Shown: positions 41,560 through 52,100, counted from the stretch's first letter. The stretch: 64,000 bases of DNA from JAOUEA01 sp041287635 (GCA_041287635.1 JBGGNG010000057.1:1-64000), one strand, 5' to 3'. Notes: generated by a model from the letters alone, not told the origin. Program-made: numbers and translations.

Positions 41560-42611
41560 GGCGCCTCGTCCCCGGTGGGTGCCGACGGGCCGCTCGGCAG
41601 CAACTCTCGGGCCTCGCGTCTGAGGACCTTGTCGACGACCCTCGAGACCAGACGGTCTGCGTTCATGCCCTGCACGCGGACGGTCTGCACGGTCTCGTTC
41701 GCCATGATGCCCGACGACTCCCGGACCAACCGCGGCAGGTCGATCTCGTCGATGACCTCCTCGGCGATCTCGGCGAGGTCGAGTCGGTCGATGATCGCGA
41801 CCAGGTCCGTCCGCTCGATCACGCGATCGACGTCGACCCGGTCCACGATCGTCTCGACGGGGAACGACCGGGCGAGTCGTTCCATGTCGACGCGGGCGAC
41901 GATCTCGTCGATGTCGACCCGGTCGATCACCGCGTCGATGTCCACGCGGTCGAGGATGCGATCGATGTCGACGTCCTCGACGATCGCATTCACGTCGACG
42001 CGTTCACGGACGAGCGCGGTGAGGTCGACCTGGTCGGCGAGCCCTCGCGCGATCTCGGGCACGAGCGATCCGAGGAACGACGTCGCGAGCTCGACCATCT
42101 CGGCCTGGGATGCCTTCCACTGCCCGTCGAGCACCCGTGCCGCCCCAGCCGCCATCTCGCCGGCATCCTTCGCGAAGCGCGGCTCGATGAGCCAGGTGAC
42201 GGCGGGCCCGACGGTGTCCGCCACCTGCTTAGCGGCACCGGCGGCCGCCTCGGCCGCGGTGACGGCCGCGCCGAGCCCGGCTCCGGCGAGGGTGGCGGCG
42301 GGGTCCTTCGGGCCGGTCGCCTCCTCATCGTCCTTCGGCATCGTCGATCGGAGCGCGTCGGCCAGGGCGGTCGCGCCCGCCGCGAACAGACCGGCGCTGA
42401 CCTTCATGCCCTGCTCGAGCAGGGCTGCGACCTGCGAGCCCGGCGCCGGCGCTGATGTGCCGTCCTCCTCATCGTCCGACTCGGCGTCGGCCGCCAGCGC
42501 GTCCTCGTAGCTCATGTCGTCGTCGGCCCGATCCTCGACCTCGCCCGCCCCCGGGAGCCGGACGACGTTGTCGGGCTCGTCGGGGTGATCGCCGATCGGG
42601 ATGTGGTCCAT
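41556..42611 (-). CDS. Unusual VDxD/IxDR repeat protein, partner of the RDD gene
   Basis: 351 residues from ATG 42611. The N-terminus is acidic and disordered (residues 1-60), followed by an Ala/Gly-rich helical region (LFAAGATALADAL, LAGAGLGAAVTAAEAAAGAAKQVADTVG). Residues about 190-300 are a run of near-identical short units: VDVNAIVEDVDIDRILDRVD, IDAVIDRVDIDEIVARVDME, VDVDRVIERTDLVAIIDRLD, LAEIAEEVIDEIDLPRLVRE. The regular spacing suggests an elongated helical or solenoid array, possibly membrane-associated. No known family recognised. Coupled to the RDD gene and divergent from fdhA. Confidence 0.7.
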   Translation of the reverse strand: MDHIPIGDHPDEPDNVVRLPGAGEVEDRADDDMSYEDALAADAESDDEEDGTSAPAPGSQVAALLEQGMKVSAGLFAAGATALADALRSTMPKDDEEATGPKDPAATLAGAGLGAAVTAAEAAAGAAKQVADTVGPAVTWLIEPRFAKDAGEMAAGAARVLDGQWKASQAEMVELATSFLGSLVPEIARGLADQVDLTALVRERVDVNAIVEDVDIDRILDRVDIDAVIDRVDIDEIVARVDMERLARSFPVETIVDRVDVDRVIERTDLVAIIDRLDLAEIAEEVIDEIDLPRLVRESSGIMANETVQTVRVQGMNADRLVSRVVDKVLRREARELLPSGPSAPTGDEAP

Positions 42612-42769
42612 GCGCACATCATGGACCGCCGACGCGCCACCGGCCACCCGACGTGGCCCCCTCGGTCGCCTCCCCGATGGGCCGCTCGGAGGCTCTCCGC
42701 CGTAGAATCGCGGGCACGGGGCGGTCCGCCCCGCGATGGGTCGAGAGATCCGGAAGGAGAGACGTGTCG

Positions 42770-44716
42770 ATGAGCACGACGCTCACCCGCCTCACCGAGC
42801 CGATGGTTCGCGAGCACGGCGAACTGCGCGTGGCCACGTGGGACGAGGCCCTCGACCGTGCCGCCGAGGGGCTCCGCCGCGCCGCCGATCGCAACCCTGG
42901 CTGGGGAACGGGGGTGTTCAGCTGCTCGAAGGCCACGAACGAGATGAACTTCGTCGCAGGGAAGTTCAGCCGTCAGGTCCTCGGCAGCAACAACATCGAC
43001 AGCTGCAACCGCACCTGACACGCGCCTTCGGTGGTCGGTCTGGCCACCGTCTTCGGTGCCGGTGGCGGTACCAGCTCATACGAGGAGGTCGAGCACACCG
43101 ACCTCATCCTGCTGTGGGGCTCGAACGCTCGAGCCGCGCACCCCATCTTCTTTCACCACGTCCTGAAGGCGGTCAACCGCGGGGCCAAGCTGATCGTGGT
43201 CGATCCGCGGCGCACCGAATCGGCGGAGTGGGGCGATCTCTGGCTCGGCATCGACGTCGGCACCGACATCGCCCTGTCGAACGCGATCGCGCGTGAGATC
43301 GTCGTGAACGACCTGCAGCACCACGCGTTCGTCAGCGGGGCCACGCTCGGGTTCGACGAGTACGTCGACTCGATCATGGACTGGACGCTCGAACGCGGCG
43401 AGGCAGTGACCGGGGTGCCGGCCGACGTGATCCGCGAGGTCGCGCACGCCTACGCGAAGGCCGACCGGGCGATGATCTGCTGGACGCTCGGCATCACCGA
43501 GCACCACAACGCGGTCGACAACGTGCTCTCGCTGATCAACCTGTCGCTGATCACGGGACACGTCGGGACCTACGGCAGCGGCGTGAACCCTCTGCGCGGC
43601 CAGAACAACGTGCAAGGGGGCGGCGACATGGGCGCGATCCCGAACAAGCTGCCCGGCTTCCAGGACATCGAGAAGGATGCCGCCGCCCGCGCGAAGTTCG
43701 AGGCAGCCTGGGGCACGCCGATCATCCCGGAGTACGGATGGCATCTCACGAACATGTTCCAGGCGATGGAACGGGGGGACCTGACCGCCGTGTACTGCAT
43801 CGGCGAGAACCCCGCCACGAGTGAGGCCGACAATGAGCACGCGGTCGAGCTGCTGCGGGGCCTCGACACCCTGATCGTGCAGGACATCTTCATGACGAAG
43901 ACGGCCGAGCTCGCCGATGTCGTGTTCCCGGCGTCGAACAGCGCGTTCGAGTCCGAGGGGACGGTGACGAACTCCGAGCGCAGAGTGCAGCGGGTGCGGG
44001 CGGCGCTCCGGCCGCCCGGCAACGCCAGGGACGACATCTGGATCATCAACAAGCTCGCGAACCGCATGGGCGCGGGCTGGGGCGACGTGACACCGCGCCA
44101 GGCCTGGGACGAGTGCCGCTCCCTCAGCCCGATGCACGCCGGCATGAGCTGGGAACGGCTCGGAGAGCTCGGCGGCATCCAGTGGCCGTGCCCCGACGAG
44201 GAGCACCCCGGCACGTTGTTCCTGCACGCCCGCCTCTGGGAGTTCGACGATCCCGGGGCGCAGGGCGCCAAGGCGCCGCTCTCGATCGTGATCGACGATC
44301 CCCCGGTGGACGAGCTCACCGAGGAGTTCCCCTTGCGGCTCACGACCGGTCGGCGCCTCGATTCGTACAACACGGGGGTGCAGACGGGCGCGTTCACGTC
44401 GCCGCTGCGCCGCGGGGAGACGATCGACGTCTCGCCCGAGGACGCCGAGCGGCTCGGCCTCGCCGAAACGGAGTGCGTCGTGGTGTCGAGCCGTCGCGGA
44501 TCGGTCGAGGTGCCGGTGCACGTCGACGAGGCGCTGCGGCCCGGTCTCGTGTTCATGACGTTCCACTTCCCCGACCAGGTCGACACGAACGTGCTCACGA
44601 TCGAGGCGACCGACCCGAAGTCGGGCACCGCGGAGTTCAAGGCGGCCGCGGTCCGCATCGACAAGCTCCCCGAGTCCGAACCGGCCGGGTCGGTCTCCGG
44701 CGGGGGTGGCGAGTAG
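42770..44716 (+). CDS. fdhA: Formate dehydrogenase catalytic (Mo/W-MGD) subunit with selenocysteine, C-terminal portion of a split FdhA
   Basis: 648 codons from ATG 42770 (GTG 42764 is an alternative start; GGAAGGAG lies upstream), reading through TGA 43016-43018 as selenocysteine (residue 83). The frame is open on both sides of the TGA: before it NNIDSCNRT, after it HAPSVVGLATVFGAGGG. This is the exact motif of formate dehydrogenases (E. coli FdhF has CARV-Sec-HGPSVAGL). Downstream: LLWGSNARAAHPI, VDPRRTESAEW, GVNPLRGQNNVQGGGDMG, and a C-terminal molybdopterin-dinucleotide-binding domain (LRLTTGRRLDSYNTG ... VFMTFHF). The usual N-terminal [4Fe-4S] domain is absent here and is encoded at the end of the gene at 46663-47661. 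Function: formate to CO2. Confidence 0.93.
43019..43060 (+). promoter_or_regulatory. Bacterial SECIS-like hairpin for selenocysteine insertion
   Basis: Directly after the in-frame TGA. Upper stem 43029-43036 pairs with 43042-43049 (8 pairs, one G-U) around the 5-nt loop GGUCU at 43037-43041. A lower stem GCGCC (43022-43026) pairs with GGUGC (43055-43059). Relative to the TGA, the loop GGUCU begins at nucleotide 19, the same offset and sequence as in the E. coli fdhF SECIS that binds SelB. The bulged U of E. coli is a paired U here. Confidence 0.85.
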
Positions 44717-44767
44717 CATCCGGGTCGTGACCGCTATCCGCCCGCCCACGCCGCAGTTGGAGTCGCC

Positions 44768-46660
<1,893 letters not shown>

Positions 46661-46662
46661 CG

Positions 46663-47661
46663 ATGGCCGTCGTGCCGCTCGATCCGCCCCGGCGTCTCGT
46701 CTCGATCACGGTCGACGGCGTCGAGACACGGGTGCCCGAGGGTGCCACGATCCTCGATGCCTGCCGCGCGAACCAGGTCGATACGCCCACCCTCTGCTAC
46801 GCGGACAACCTCACCCCGGTGAACGCGTGCCGGGTGTGCGTGGTGGAGGTCGAGGGCTCGCGCACGCTTGTGCCGGCCTGCAGCCGCGCGGCCGAAGACG
46901 GCATGGCCGTCGCCACCGACACCGAGCGCGTTCGCCACTCGCGCACGCTGGTGATGGAGTTCCTGGCGTCGAGCGTCGAGATGGGGCTCACGAGCCCCGA
47001 CGTGCACCGCTGGATGACCGAGTACGAGGCGCAGCCGGAGCGGTTCGGCGCCGTGATGCCCGAGCTGCCGGCGGGGGAGCGCGATGCGCGGGAGCCCGGC
47101 CACCATCACCTGCCCGAGGATCCCACGATCGCCGAGGGCGTCGCCCAGCCGGTGAAGATCGACAACGAGCTGTACGTGCGGGACTACTCGCGCTGCATCC
47201 TCTGTTACAAGTGCGTCGAGGCGTGCGGCGTCGACGCCCAGAACACGTTCGCGATCGCGGTGGCCGGACGGGGGTTCGACGCACGCATCTCCACCGAGTA
47301 CGCGGTCGGGCTCGACGAGTCCGCCTGCGTGTACTGCGGCAACTGCATCGGGGTCTGCCCGACGGGGGCGCTGATGTTCACCAGCGAGCACGACATGCGC
47401 GAGGACGGGTCGTGGGACGAGCAGGAGCAGACCGTGACGAACACGATCTGCCCGTACTGCGGAGTGGGGTGCGAGCTCGAGCTCCACGTGCAGGACAACG
47501 AGATCGTGAAGGTCACCAGCCCGTGGGACAGCTCCGTGACGAGCGGGCACCTGTGCATCAAGGGACGGTTCGGGTTCGCGTACGTGCAGTCCCGCAAGGA
47601 GGACGACCCCACCCGGCGCCGAACGGGCCCATCGAAGCGAGACACGCAGGAGACGAGCTAG
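46663..47661 (+). CDS. Formate dehydrogenase Fe-S subunit carrying the FdhA N-terminal [4Fe-4S] domain
   Basis: 332 residues from ATG 46663, 2 bp after the NuoEF gene. A [2Fe-2S] ferredoxin domain is first (CYADNLTPVNACRVCVVEV and LVPACSRA), then a NuoG-like His-ligand helix region (SSVEMGLTSPDVHRWM; the typical HxxxC ligand pattern is not obvious here). A two-[4Fe-4S] ferredoxin follows (DYSRCILCYKCVEACGV ... ACVYCGNCIGVCPTGAL). The last 75 residues (CPYCGVGCELELHVQDNEIV ... SGHLCIKGRFGFAYVQ) are the molybdopterin Fe4S4 domain that normally starts FdhA. The protein ends in a short basic tail where the catalytic part would continue; that part is the gene at 42770. Confidence 0.9.
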   Translation: MAVVPLDPPRRLVSITVDGVETRVPEGATILDACRANQVDTPTLCYADNLTPVNACRVCVVEVEGSRTLVPACSRAAEDGMAVATDTERVRHSRTLVMEFLASSVEMGLTSPDVHRWMTEYEAQPERFGAVMPELPAGERDAREPGHHHLPEDPTIAEGVAQPVKIDNELYVRDYSRCILCYKCVEACGVDAQNTFAIAVAGRGFDARISTEYAVGLDESACVYCGNCIGVCPTGALMFTSEHDMREDGSWDEQEQTVTNTICPYCGVGCELELHVQDNEIVKVTSPWDSSVTSGHLCIKGRFGFAYVQSRKEDDPTRRRTGPSKRDTQETS

Positions 47662-47695
47662 TCTGAGCGAGACTACTGCCCTCGCGAGCGGGGTC

Positions 47696-48271
47696 GTGCT
47701 GGCGGGCGGCCGTTCCACACGATTCGGCACCGCCGACAAGCTCGGCGCGACGTATGCCGGCATGCCGCTCCTGCAGCACGCGGTGGCCCGCGTGGCCGAG
47801 ATCACCGGCGACGTGCTGGTGGTGCTCGCCCCCGACGCCCCCGAGCCTTCCTTCCCTCCGGGCATGCCGGTGCGCTTCGTCCACGACCCCCAGGACGGAG
47901 AGGGCCCGCTCGCGGGCGCGGTCGCCGGGCTGGCTCACGTGGAGCGTGCGCTCGCGGTGGTCGTCGGAGGGGACATGCCCGGGCTGTCGACCGCGGTCGT
48001 CCTGGAGATGCTGCATGTGGCGGCGGAAGGAGCGGTCGACGCGGTCGTGCTGCAGGACGGCGATCGTTTCCGGCCGCTGCCCGCGGCGATCCGTGCCGCC
48101 GCCGGCCGTGACAGCGGTCACGCCCTCCTCCATCAGGGAGAGAGGTCGCTGCATTCCTGGCTGCAGGCGATGCGGATGGTGGTGATCGACGAGGCGACGT
48201 GGACCGTGCTCGATCCCGAGCGGGCGACGCTCCGCGACGTCGACGAGCCGGCCGATCTCGACACGACGTAG
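47696..48271 (+). CDS. mobA: Molybdenum cofactor guanylyltransferase (MobA)
   Basis: About 191 residues. MobA attaches GMP to molybdopterin to make the dinucleotide cofactor used by formate dehydrogenase. Motifs: VVLAGGRSTRFGTADKLGATYAGMPLLQHAV (GTP site), ALAVVVGGDMPGLSTAVV and a C-terminal VLDPERATLRDVDEPADLD. The only ATG/GTG/TTG start is GTG 47696, which removes residues before VLAGG; the frame is open to a CTG at 47663 giving a more complete strand (SETTALASGVVLAGG), so translation may begin there. Lies 34 bp after the Fe-S subunit. Confidence 0.88.
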   Translation: MLAGGRSTRFGTADKLGATYAGMPLLQHAVARVAEITGDVLVVLAPDAPEPSFPPGMPVRFVHDPQDGEGPLAGAVAGLAHVERALAVVVGGDMPGLSTAVVLEMLHVAAEGAVDAVVLQDGDRFRPLPAAIRAAAGRDSGHALLHQGERSLHSWLQAMRMVVIDEATWTVLDPERATLRDVDEPADLDTT

Positions 48272-48280
48272 GGTCAGGCG

Positions 48281-49129
48281 GTGACGACGCACGTCGAGCC
48301 CTTGCAGGTCGGATCGTCGCAGGTCTCGGTCGCGTGCTACGGCTTCGCGCCGCTCGATCTCGCCGATGAGTGCCCCGGCCACCAGGTGGATTGGTCGGCC
48401 GAGCGCGGTCTTCACCCGTGGGCGTTCGCAGACGAGGGGTCGTGGCCGTGGCACGTGCACGCGTTCGTCGTGCGGGGGCCGTGGGGAACGGCCGTGATCG
48501 ACACCGGCGTCGGCGCCTACCCTCCGTATCGGCCATGGGCGCCCGGCTCCTGCACGGCGACGGCCGCGTTCGAGGCGACCGGGATCGATGTCGAGGCCGT
48601 CGGCCTCGTCGTGCTCTCGCACCTGCACGCCGACCATGCGGGGGGTGTCTGGGCGGGGGAGGGGCCACGCTTCCCCAACGCCCGGCACGTGCTCCACGAT
48701 GCCGACATGACGTTCTTCGGCGACGGCCACGAGCCGTATGCGGCCGTGGCTGAGATGGAACAGCTCCGCGAGATCGGGCTCCTCGACCTGGACCCGGAGG
48801 ATCGCGACATCGGGGCCGGTCTCCGGGTGGTGCACACGCCCGGTCACACGCCCGGGCACCGGAGCGTGATCTTCGACGCCGGCGATGAGCGGGTGCTGAT
48901 CACGGGCGACCTCCTGCACCTGCCGATCCAGGTGAGGCACCCGACCTGGTTCTCGAGCCACGACGAGGATCCTGCCGCCGGTGCCGACTCGCGCCGCCGG
49001 CTGCTCGGCGAGGCCCGCCGCGAGGGATGGGTCGTGGGGGTGCCGCACTTCGCCCGCCCGTTCGGACGGATCGGCGACGACGCCTGGCGGTCCGTCGGTC
49101 CCGGCGAGCGCGGGGCTCACGCCCCCTGA
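48281..49129 (+). CDS. MBL-fold metallo-hydrolase
   Basis: 282 residues from GTG 48281, 9 bp after mobA. The metal site is clear: LSHLHADHAGG (HxHxDH), VVHTPGHTPGHRSVIF, ITGDLLHLP (Asp ligand) and VGVPHFARPFG (last His). Resembles lactonase- or glyoxalase-type members. The substrate is unknown. Spacing suggests the same transcript as the fdh genes. Confidence 0.87.
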   Translation: MTTHVEPLQVGSSQVSVACYGFAPLDLADECPGHQVDWSAERGLHPWAFADEGSWPWHVHAFVVRGPWGTAVIDTGVGAYPPYRPWAPGSCTATAAFEATGIDVEAVGLVVLSHLHADHAGGVWAGEGPRFPNARHVLHDADMTFFGDGHEPYAAVAEMEQLREIGLLDLDPEDRDIGAGLRVVHTPGHTPGHRSVIFDAGDERVLITGDLLHLPIQVRHPTWFSSHDEDPAAGADSRRRLLGEARREGWVVGVPHFARPFGRIGDDAWRSVGPGERGAHAP

Positions 49130-49266
49130 CCCACCCGGATGGGTTGGGGTAGGCTCCGCGATGAAGAGCGGGGACGGCGCCACGGCGCGCGAACCCCGAG
49201 GCGCGTTCGCCTCCGCGCATCAGACGATTCCGACGTCACAGGCCTTCGAGCCGGAGGGAGTCCGTC

Positions 49267-50583
49267 ATGGCGAAGCGACGTGTCCTCATCATGGGAGCTG
49301 CGGGTCGTGACTTCCACAACTTCAATACCGTGTACCGCGACGACGCAGGGACGGAAGTCGTCGCCTTCACGGCGACTCAGATTCCGTTCATCGACGACCG
49401 GCGCTACCCTGCCGAGATCGCGGGAGCGAACTACCCCGACGGCATCCAGATCTACGACGAGTCCGAGCTCGTCAGGCTGATCCGCGACCTCGACGTCGAC
49501 GATGTCGTCTTCAGCTACTCGGACGTCTCGCACGAGACCGTGATGCACAAGGCGAGCGAGGTGCTCGCGGCGGGCGCGAACTTCCTGATGCTCGGGCCCG
49601 ATGCAACGATGATCCGGGCCACGATCCCGACGGTGGCGGTCGTCGCGGTGCGGACAGGCGTGGGGAAGAGTCAGACGACCCGCGCGATCGCCGGGGTGCT
49701 GAAGGAGGCCGGCAAGACCGTCGTCGCGGTGCGCCACCCGATGCCGTACGGAAACCTCGTCGCCCAGCGCGTGCAGCGGTACGCCGTGCTCGAGGACCTC
49801 GATCGGTACGACACCACGATCGAGGAGCGTGAGGAGTACGAGCCGCACATCATGAGCGGCACCGTGATCTATGCCGGTGTCGACTACGGAGCGATCCTCG
49901 AGCAAGCGCAGGCCGAGGCCGACGTGCTCCTGTGGGACGGCGGAAACAACGACCTGCCCTTCTACACACCCGACGTCTGGATCACGCTCGTCGACCCGCT
50001 GCGCGCGGGTCACGAGCTGACCTATCACCCGGGCGAGGCGAACCTGCGCGCGGCCGACGTGGTCGTGGTGAACAAGATGGACTCCGCGACGCCGCAGCAG
50101 ATCGCCATGCTCGACGCGACGATCGCCGAGGTGAACCCGACGGCGACGGTGGTCAAGGCGAACTCGGCTGTCACGGTCGACGATGCCGGGGCGATCCGCG
50201 GGAAGCGGGTGCTGGTGGTCGAGGACGGCCCGACCCTCACGCACGGCTCCATGAAGATCGGCGCTGGCGTGGTCGCGGCCGAGCGCAATGGCGCGACCGA
50301 GATCGTCGACCCGAGGCCGTGGGCGCTGGGCACGATCGCCGACACCTTCGAGAAGTACGACGTCGGCGCCGTGCTGCCGGCGATGGGATACAGCGACGGG
50401 CAGCTCGCCGAGATGGAGAAGATCATCGACGCGGCGGACGTCGACCTCGTCGTGATCGGAACCCCGATCGACCTGCGACGGGTCATCGACATCCGCAAGC
50501 CGGCGGTGCGCGTGCGTTACGACCTCGACGTGCTGCCAGGGTCACCGCAGCTGCTCGACGTGCTCAAGCCCGTGTTGGGCTGA
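49267..50583 (+). CDS. Cyclic 2,3-diphosphoglycerate synthase-like GTPase/ATPase
   Basis: 438 residues from ATG 49267 (CGGAGGGAG site). The first 130 residues are Rossmann-like (RRVLIMGAAGRDFHNFNTVYRDD, then NYPDGIQIYDESELVRLIRDL). A P-loop follows: VVAVRTGVGKSQTTRAIAGVLKEAGKTVVAVRHPMPYG, then DVLLWDGGNNDLPFYTPDVWITLVDPL and VVVNKMDSA. This is the family annotated as cyclic 2,3-diphosphoglycerate synthetase in methanogens and widely present in bacteria where the role is unproven. Followed by carbamate kinase. Confidence 0.82.
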   Translation: MAKRRVLIMGAAGRDFHNFNTVYRDDAGTEVVAFTATQIPFIDDRRYPAEIAGANYPDGIQIYDESELVRLIRDLDVDDVVFSYSDVSHETVMHKASEVLAAGANFLMLGPDATMIRATIPTVAVVAVRTGVGKSQTTRAIAGVLKEAGKTVVAVRHPMPYGNLVAQRVQRYAVLEDLDRYDTTIEEREEYEPHIMSGTVIYAGVDYGAILEQAQAEADVLLWDGGNNDLPFYTPDVWITLVDPLRAGHELTYHPGEANLRAADVVVVNKMDSATPQQIAMLDATIAEVNPTATVVKANSAVTVDDAGAIRGKRVLVVEDGPTLTHGSMKIGAGVVAAERNGATEIVDPRPWALGTIADTFEKYDVGAVLPAMGYSDGQLAEMEKIIDAADVDLVVIGTPIDLRRVIDIRKPAVRVRYDLDVLPGSPQLLDVLKPVLG

Positions 50584-50598
50584 GCCGAGTCCGAATGC

Positions 50599-50624
50599 AG
50601 GGCGCGGCCAGAGGGTCGCGCCCT
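50599..50624. terminator. Weak stem-loop between the cDPG-synthase-like gene and arcC
   Basis: AGGGCGCG (50599-50606) pairs with CGCGCCCT (50617-50624) around a 10-nt loop, 15 bp after the stop. Followed by TCGTC, so it is a weak terminator or attenuator. Confidence 0.4.
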
Positions 50625-50671
50625 TCGTCAGCGGCGGGCGGGACGGCCCGCAGGTCCTCGAAGGGGTGCGC

Positions 50672-51628
50672 ATGGAACGGGTCGTGGTCGCATTGGGCGG
50701 CAACGCACTGCTCCGTCGCGGCGCCGATGACACGTTCGAGGAGATGTACCGGGCGTGCCGGCAGGCCGCGGAGCGGATCGCCGACATCGCGGCCGACGGG
50801 TGGCAGGTGGTCCTCACCCACGGCAACGGACCTCAGGTGGGCAGGATCCTGCTGCAGCAGGAGGCCGCCGCGGAGTCGGTGCATCCGATGCCGTTGGACG
50901 TGTGCGGCGCCGAGAGCCAGGGGCAGATCGGCTACCTGCTCCAGGTGACGATCGGTGACGTCTTCTTCGAGCGAGGCATGGAACGACCGGTCGCCACGGT
51001 GCTGACGCTCACGCGGGTACGTCCCGACGACCCCGCCTTCGCCAACCCGACGAAGTATGTGGGTCCCTACTACGAGGAGGACGAGGCGCGTCGCCTCGAG
51101 GGCGAGCGCGGCTACACGATGAGGGCCGATCCGCACGGTGGATGGCGCAGGGTCGTGCCCAGCCCCAAGCCGTACTCGATCGTGGAGACGCCCGTCATCG
51201 CGAGGCTGGTGGCGGACGACGTGATCGTGATCGCGAGCGGCGGCGGCGGTGTGCCCGTGGTCGAGGACGGTCCACGCCTGATCGGCAAGGAGGGCGTCGT
51301 CGACAAGGACCTCGCCGCCGCGATCCTCGCCAAGGAGGTGAGGGCGACCACGTTGCTGATCCTGACCGACGTCAAGAAGGTCCAACGAGGTTACGGCTCG
51401 CTCTACCCCGAGGACATCGACCGCATGACGGTCGACGAAGCCCAGGCGCTGCTCAGGCGAGGCGAGTTCGGCGCGGGGTCGATGGGCCCGAAGATCGAGG
51501 CGGCGGTGGGCTTCGTGCGCGGTGGAGGCGCGATGGCCGTCGTCGCCGACCTCGAGGACGCGACCGACGCGCTGCGGGGCGAGGCGGGTACCGTGATCAT
51601 GCCGCGGCCCGACCCGAACGCCGGCTAG
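50672..51628 (+). CDS. arcC: Carbamate kinase
   Basis: 318 residues from ATG 50672 (GAAGGGG upstream). It exchanges phosphate between carbamoyl phosphate and ADP. Amino-acid-kinase fold: VVVALGGNALLRRG, LTHGNGPQVGRILLQQEA, KPYSIVETPVIARLVADDVIVIASGGGGVPVV, LIGKEGVVDKDLAAAILA, and GAGSMGPKIEAAVGFV. No arginine deiminase genes are adjacent, so it may serve purine/allantoin or carbamoyl-phosphate metabolism. The stop TAG overlaps a convergent small gene. Confidence 0.94.
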   Translation: MERVVVALGGNALLRRGADDTFEEMYRACRQAAERIADIAADGWQVVLTHGNGPQVGRILLQQEAAAESVHPMPLDVCGAESQGQIGYLLQVTIGDVFFERGMERPVATVLTLTRVRPDDPAFANPTKYVGPYYEEDEARRLEGERGYTMRADPHGGWRRVVPSPKPYSIVETPVIARLVADDVIVIASGGGGVPVVEDGPRLIGKEGVVDKDLAAAILAKEVRATTLLILTDVKKVQRGYGSLYPEDIDRMTVDEAQALLRRGEFGAGSMGPKIEAAVGFVRGGGAMAVVADLEDATDALRGEAGTVIMPRPDPNAG

Positions 51629-51795
51629 AGCCCTCGCCGCTCGCGGCGACCCGGGTTGCGGAACTGCTGCGCGATCACGAAGAGGGCGAACAGACCCACG
51701 ACGCCCGCCAACAGCACCAGCAGGCCGACGAAGATCGCCTCCAGCCACCCCTTGATCTCGGGGAGGAGCCCCCCGAGCAGCACCGCATCGACCAT
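51625..51795 (-). CDS. Small single-pass membrane protein (56 aa)
   Basis: ATG 51795 gives MVDAVLLGGLLPEIKGWLEA, then one hydrophobic helix (IFVGLLVLLAGVVGLFALFVI) and a basic tail (AQQFRNPGRRERRGL). The positive tail suggests N-out/C-in topology. Its stop codon and that of arcC are the two strands of the same CTAG at 51625-51628. No family recognised. Confidence 0.6.
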   Translation of the reverse strand: MVDAVLLGGLLPEIKGWLEAIFVGLLVLLAGVVGLFALFVIAQQFRNPGRRERRGL

Positions 51796-51929
51796 GCCGA
51801 CATCCTATCGGAGGCTCGGGACCGCGCCGGGGGGGCGCCCTACCCGTCCCGCGGTATCAAGGTTCCGGGGCGTGGTTCCGATGCTGCATGAGGCATCGAC
51901 CTCACGTGCGTGGGGAGTGGAGACGGACG

Positions 51930-52100
51930 ATGGCGGACAAGCGGTCGGTCGACAAGGGGCTCGGCTTCTCGCGGGGCGCGACCGAGGAGACGGCAGCGGA
52001 GATCGCGAACCCCGACGGCTCCTCGCAGGAAGACGGTGCGTACGAGGACAGCTGGTACCAGGTGCTGAAGGCACAGGCCGACGAGGCAGAGGAGTCCTGA
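51930..52100 (+). CDS. Small acidic protein of unknown function (56 aa)
   Basis: ATG 51930. Hydrophilic, acidic: MADKRSVDKGLGFSRGATEE, then TAAEIANPDGSSQEDGAYEDSWYQVLKAQADEAEES. Probably largely disordered with a C-terminal helix. It lies 25 bp upstream of pfkA on the same strand. Codon composition agrees with neighbours. No family recognised. Confidence 0.5.
   Translation: MADKRSVDKGLGFSRGATEETAAEIANPDGSSQEDGAYEDSWYQVLKAQADEAEES

Noticed and set aside
42770..43018. Formate dehydrogenase gene as a pseudogene broken by a stop
   Set aside because: The stop is exactly at the Sec/Cys site, the downstream frame is the same, and a SECIS-like hairpin follows; recoding explains all three.
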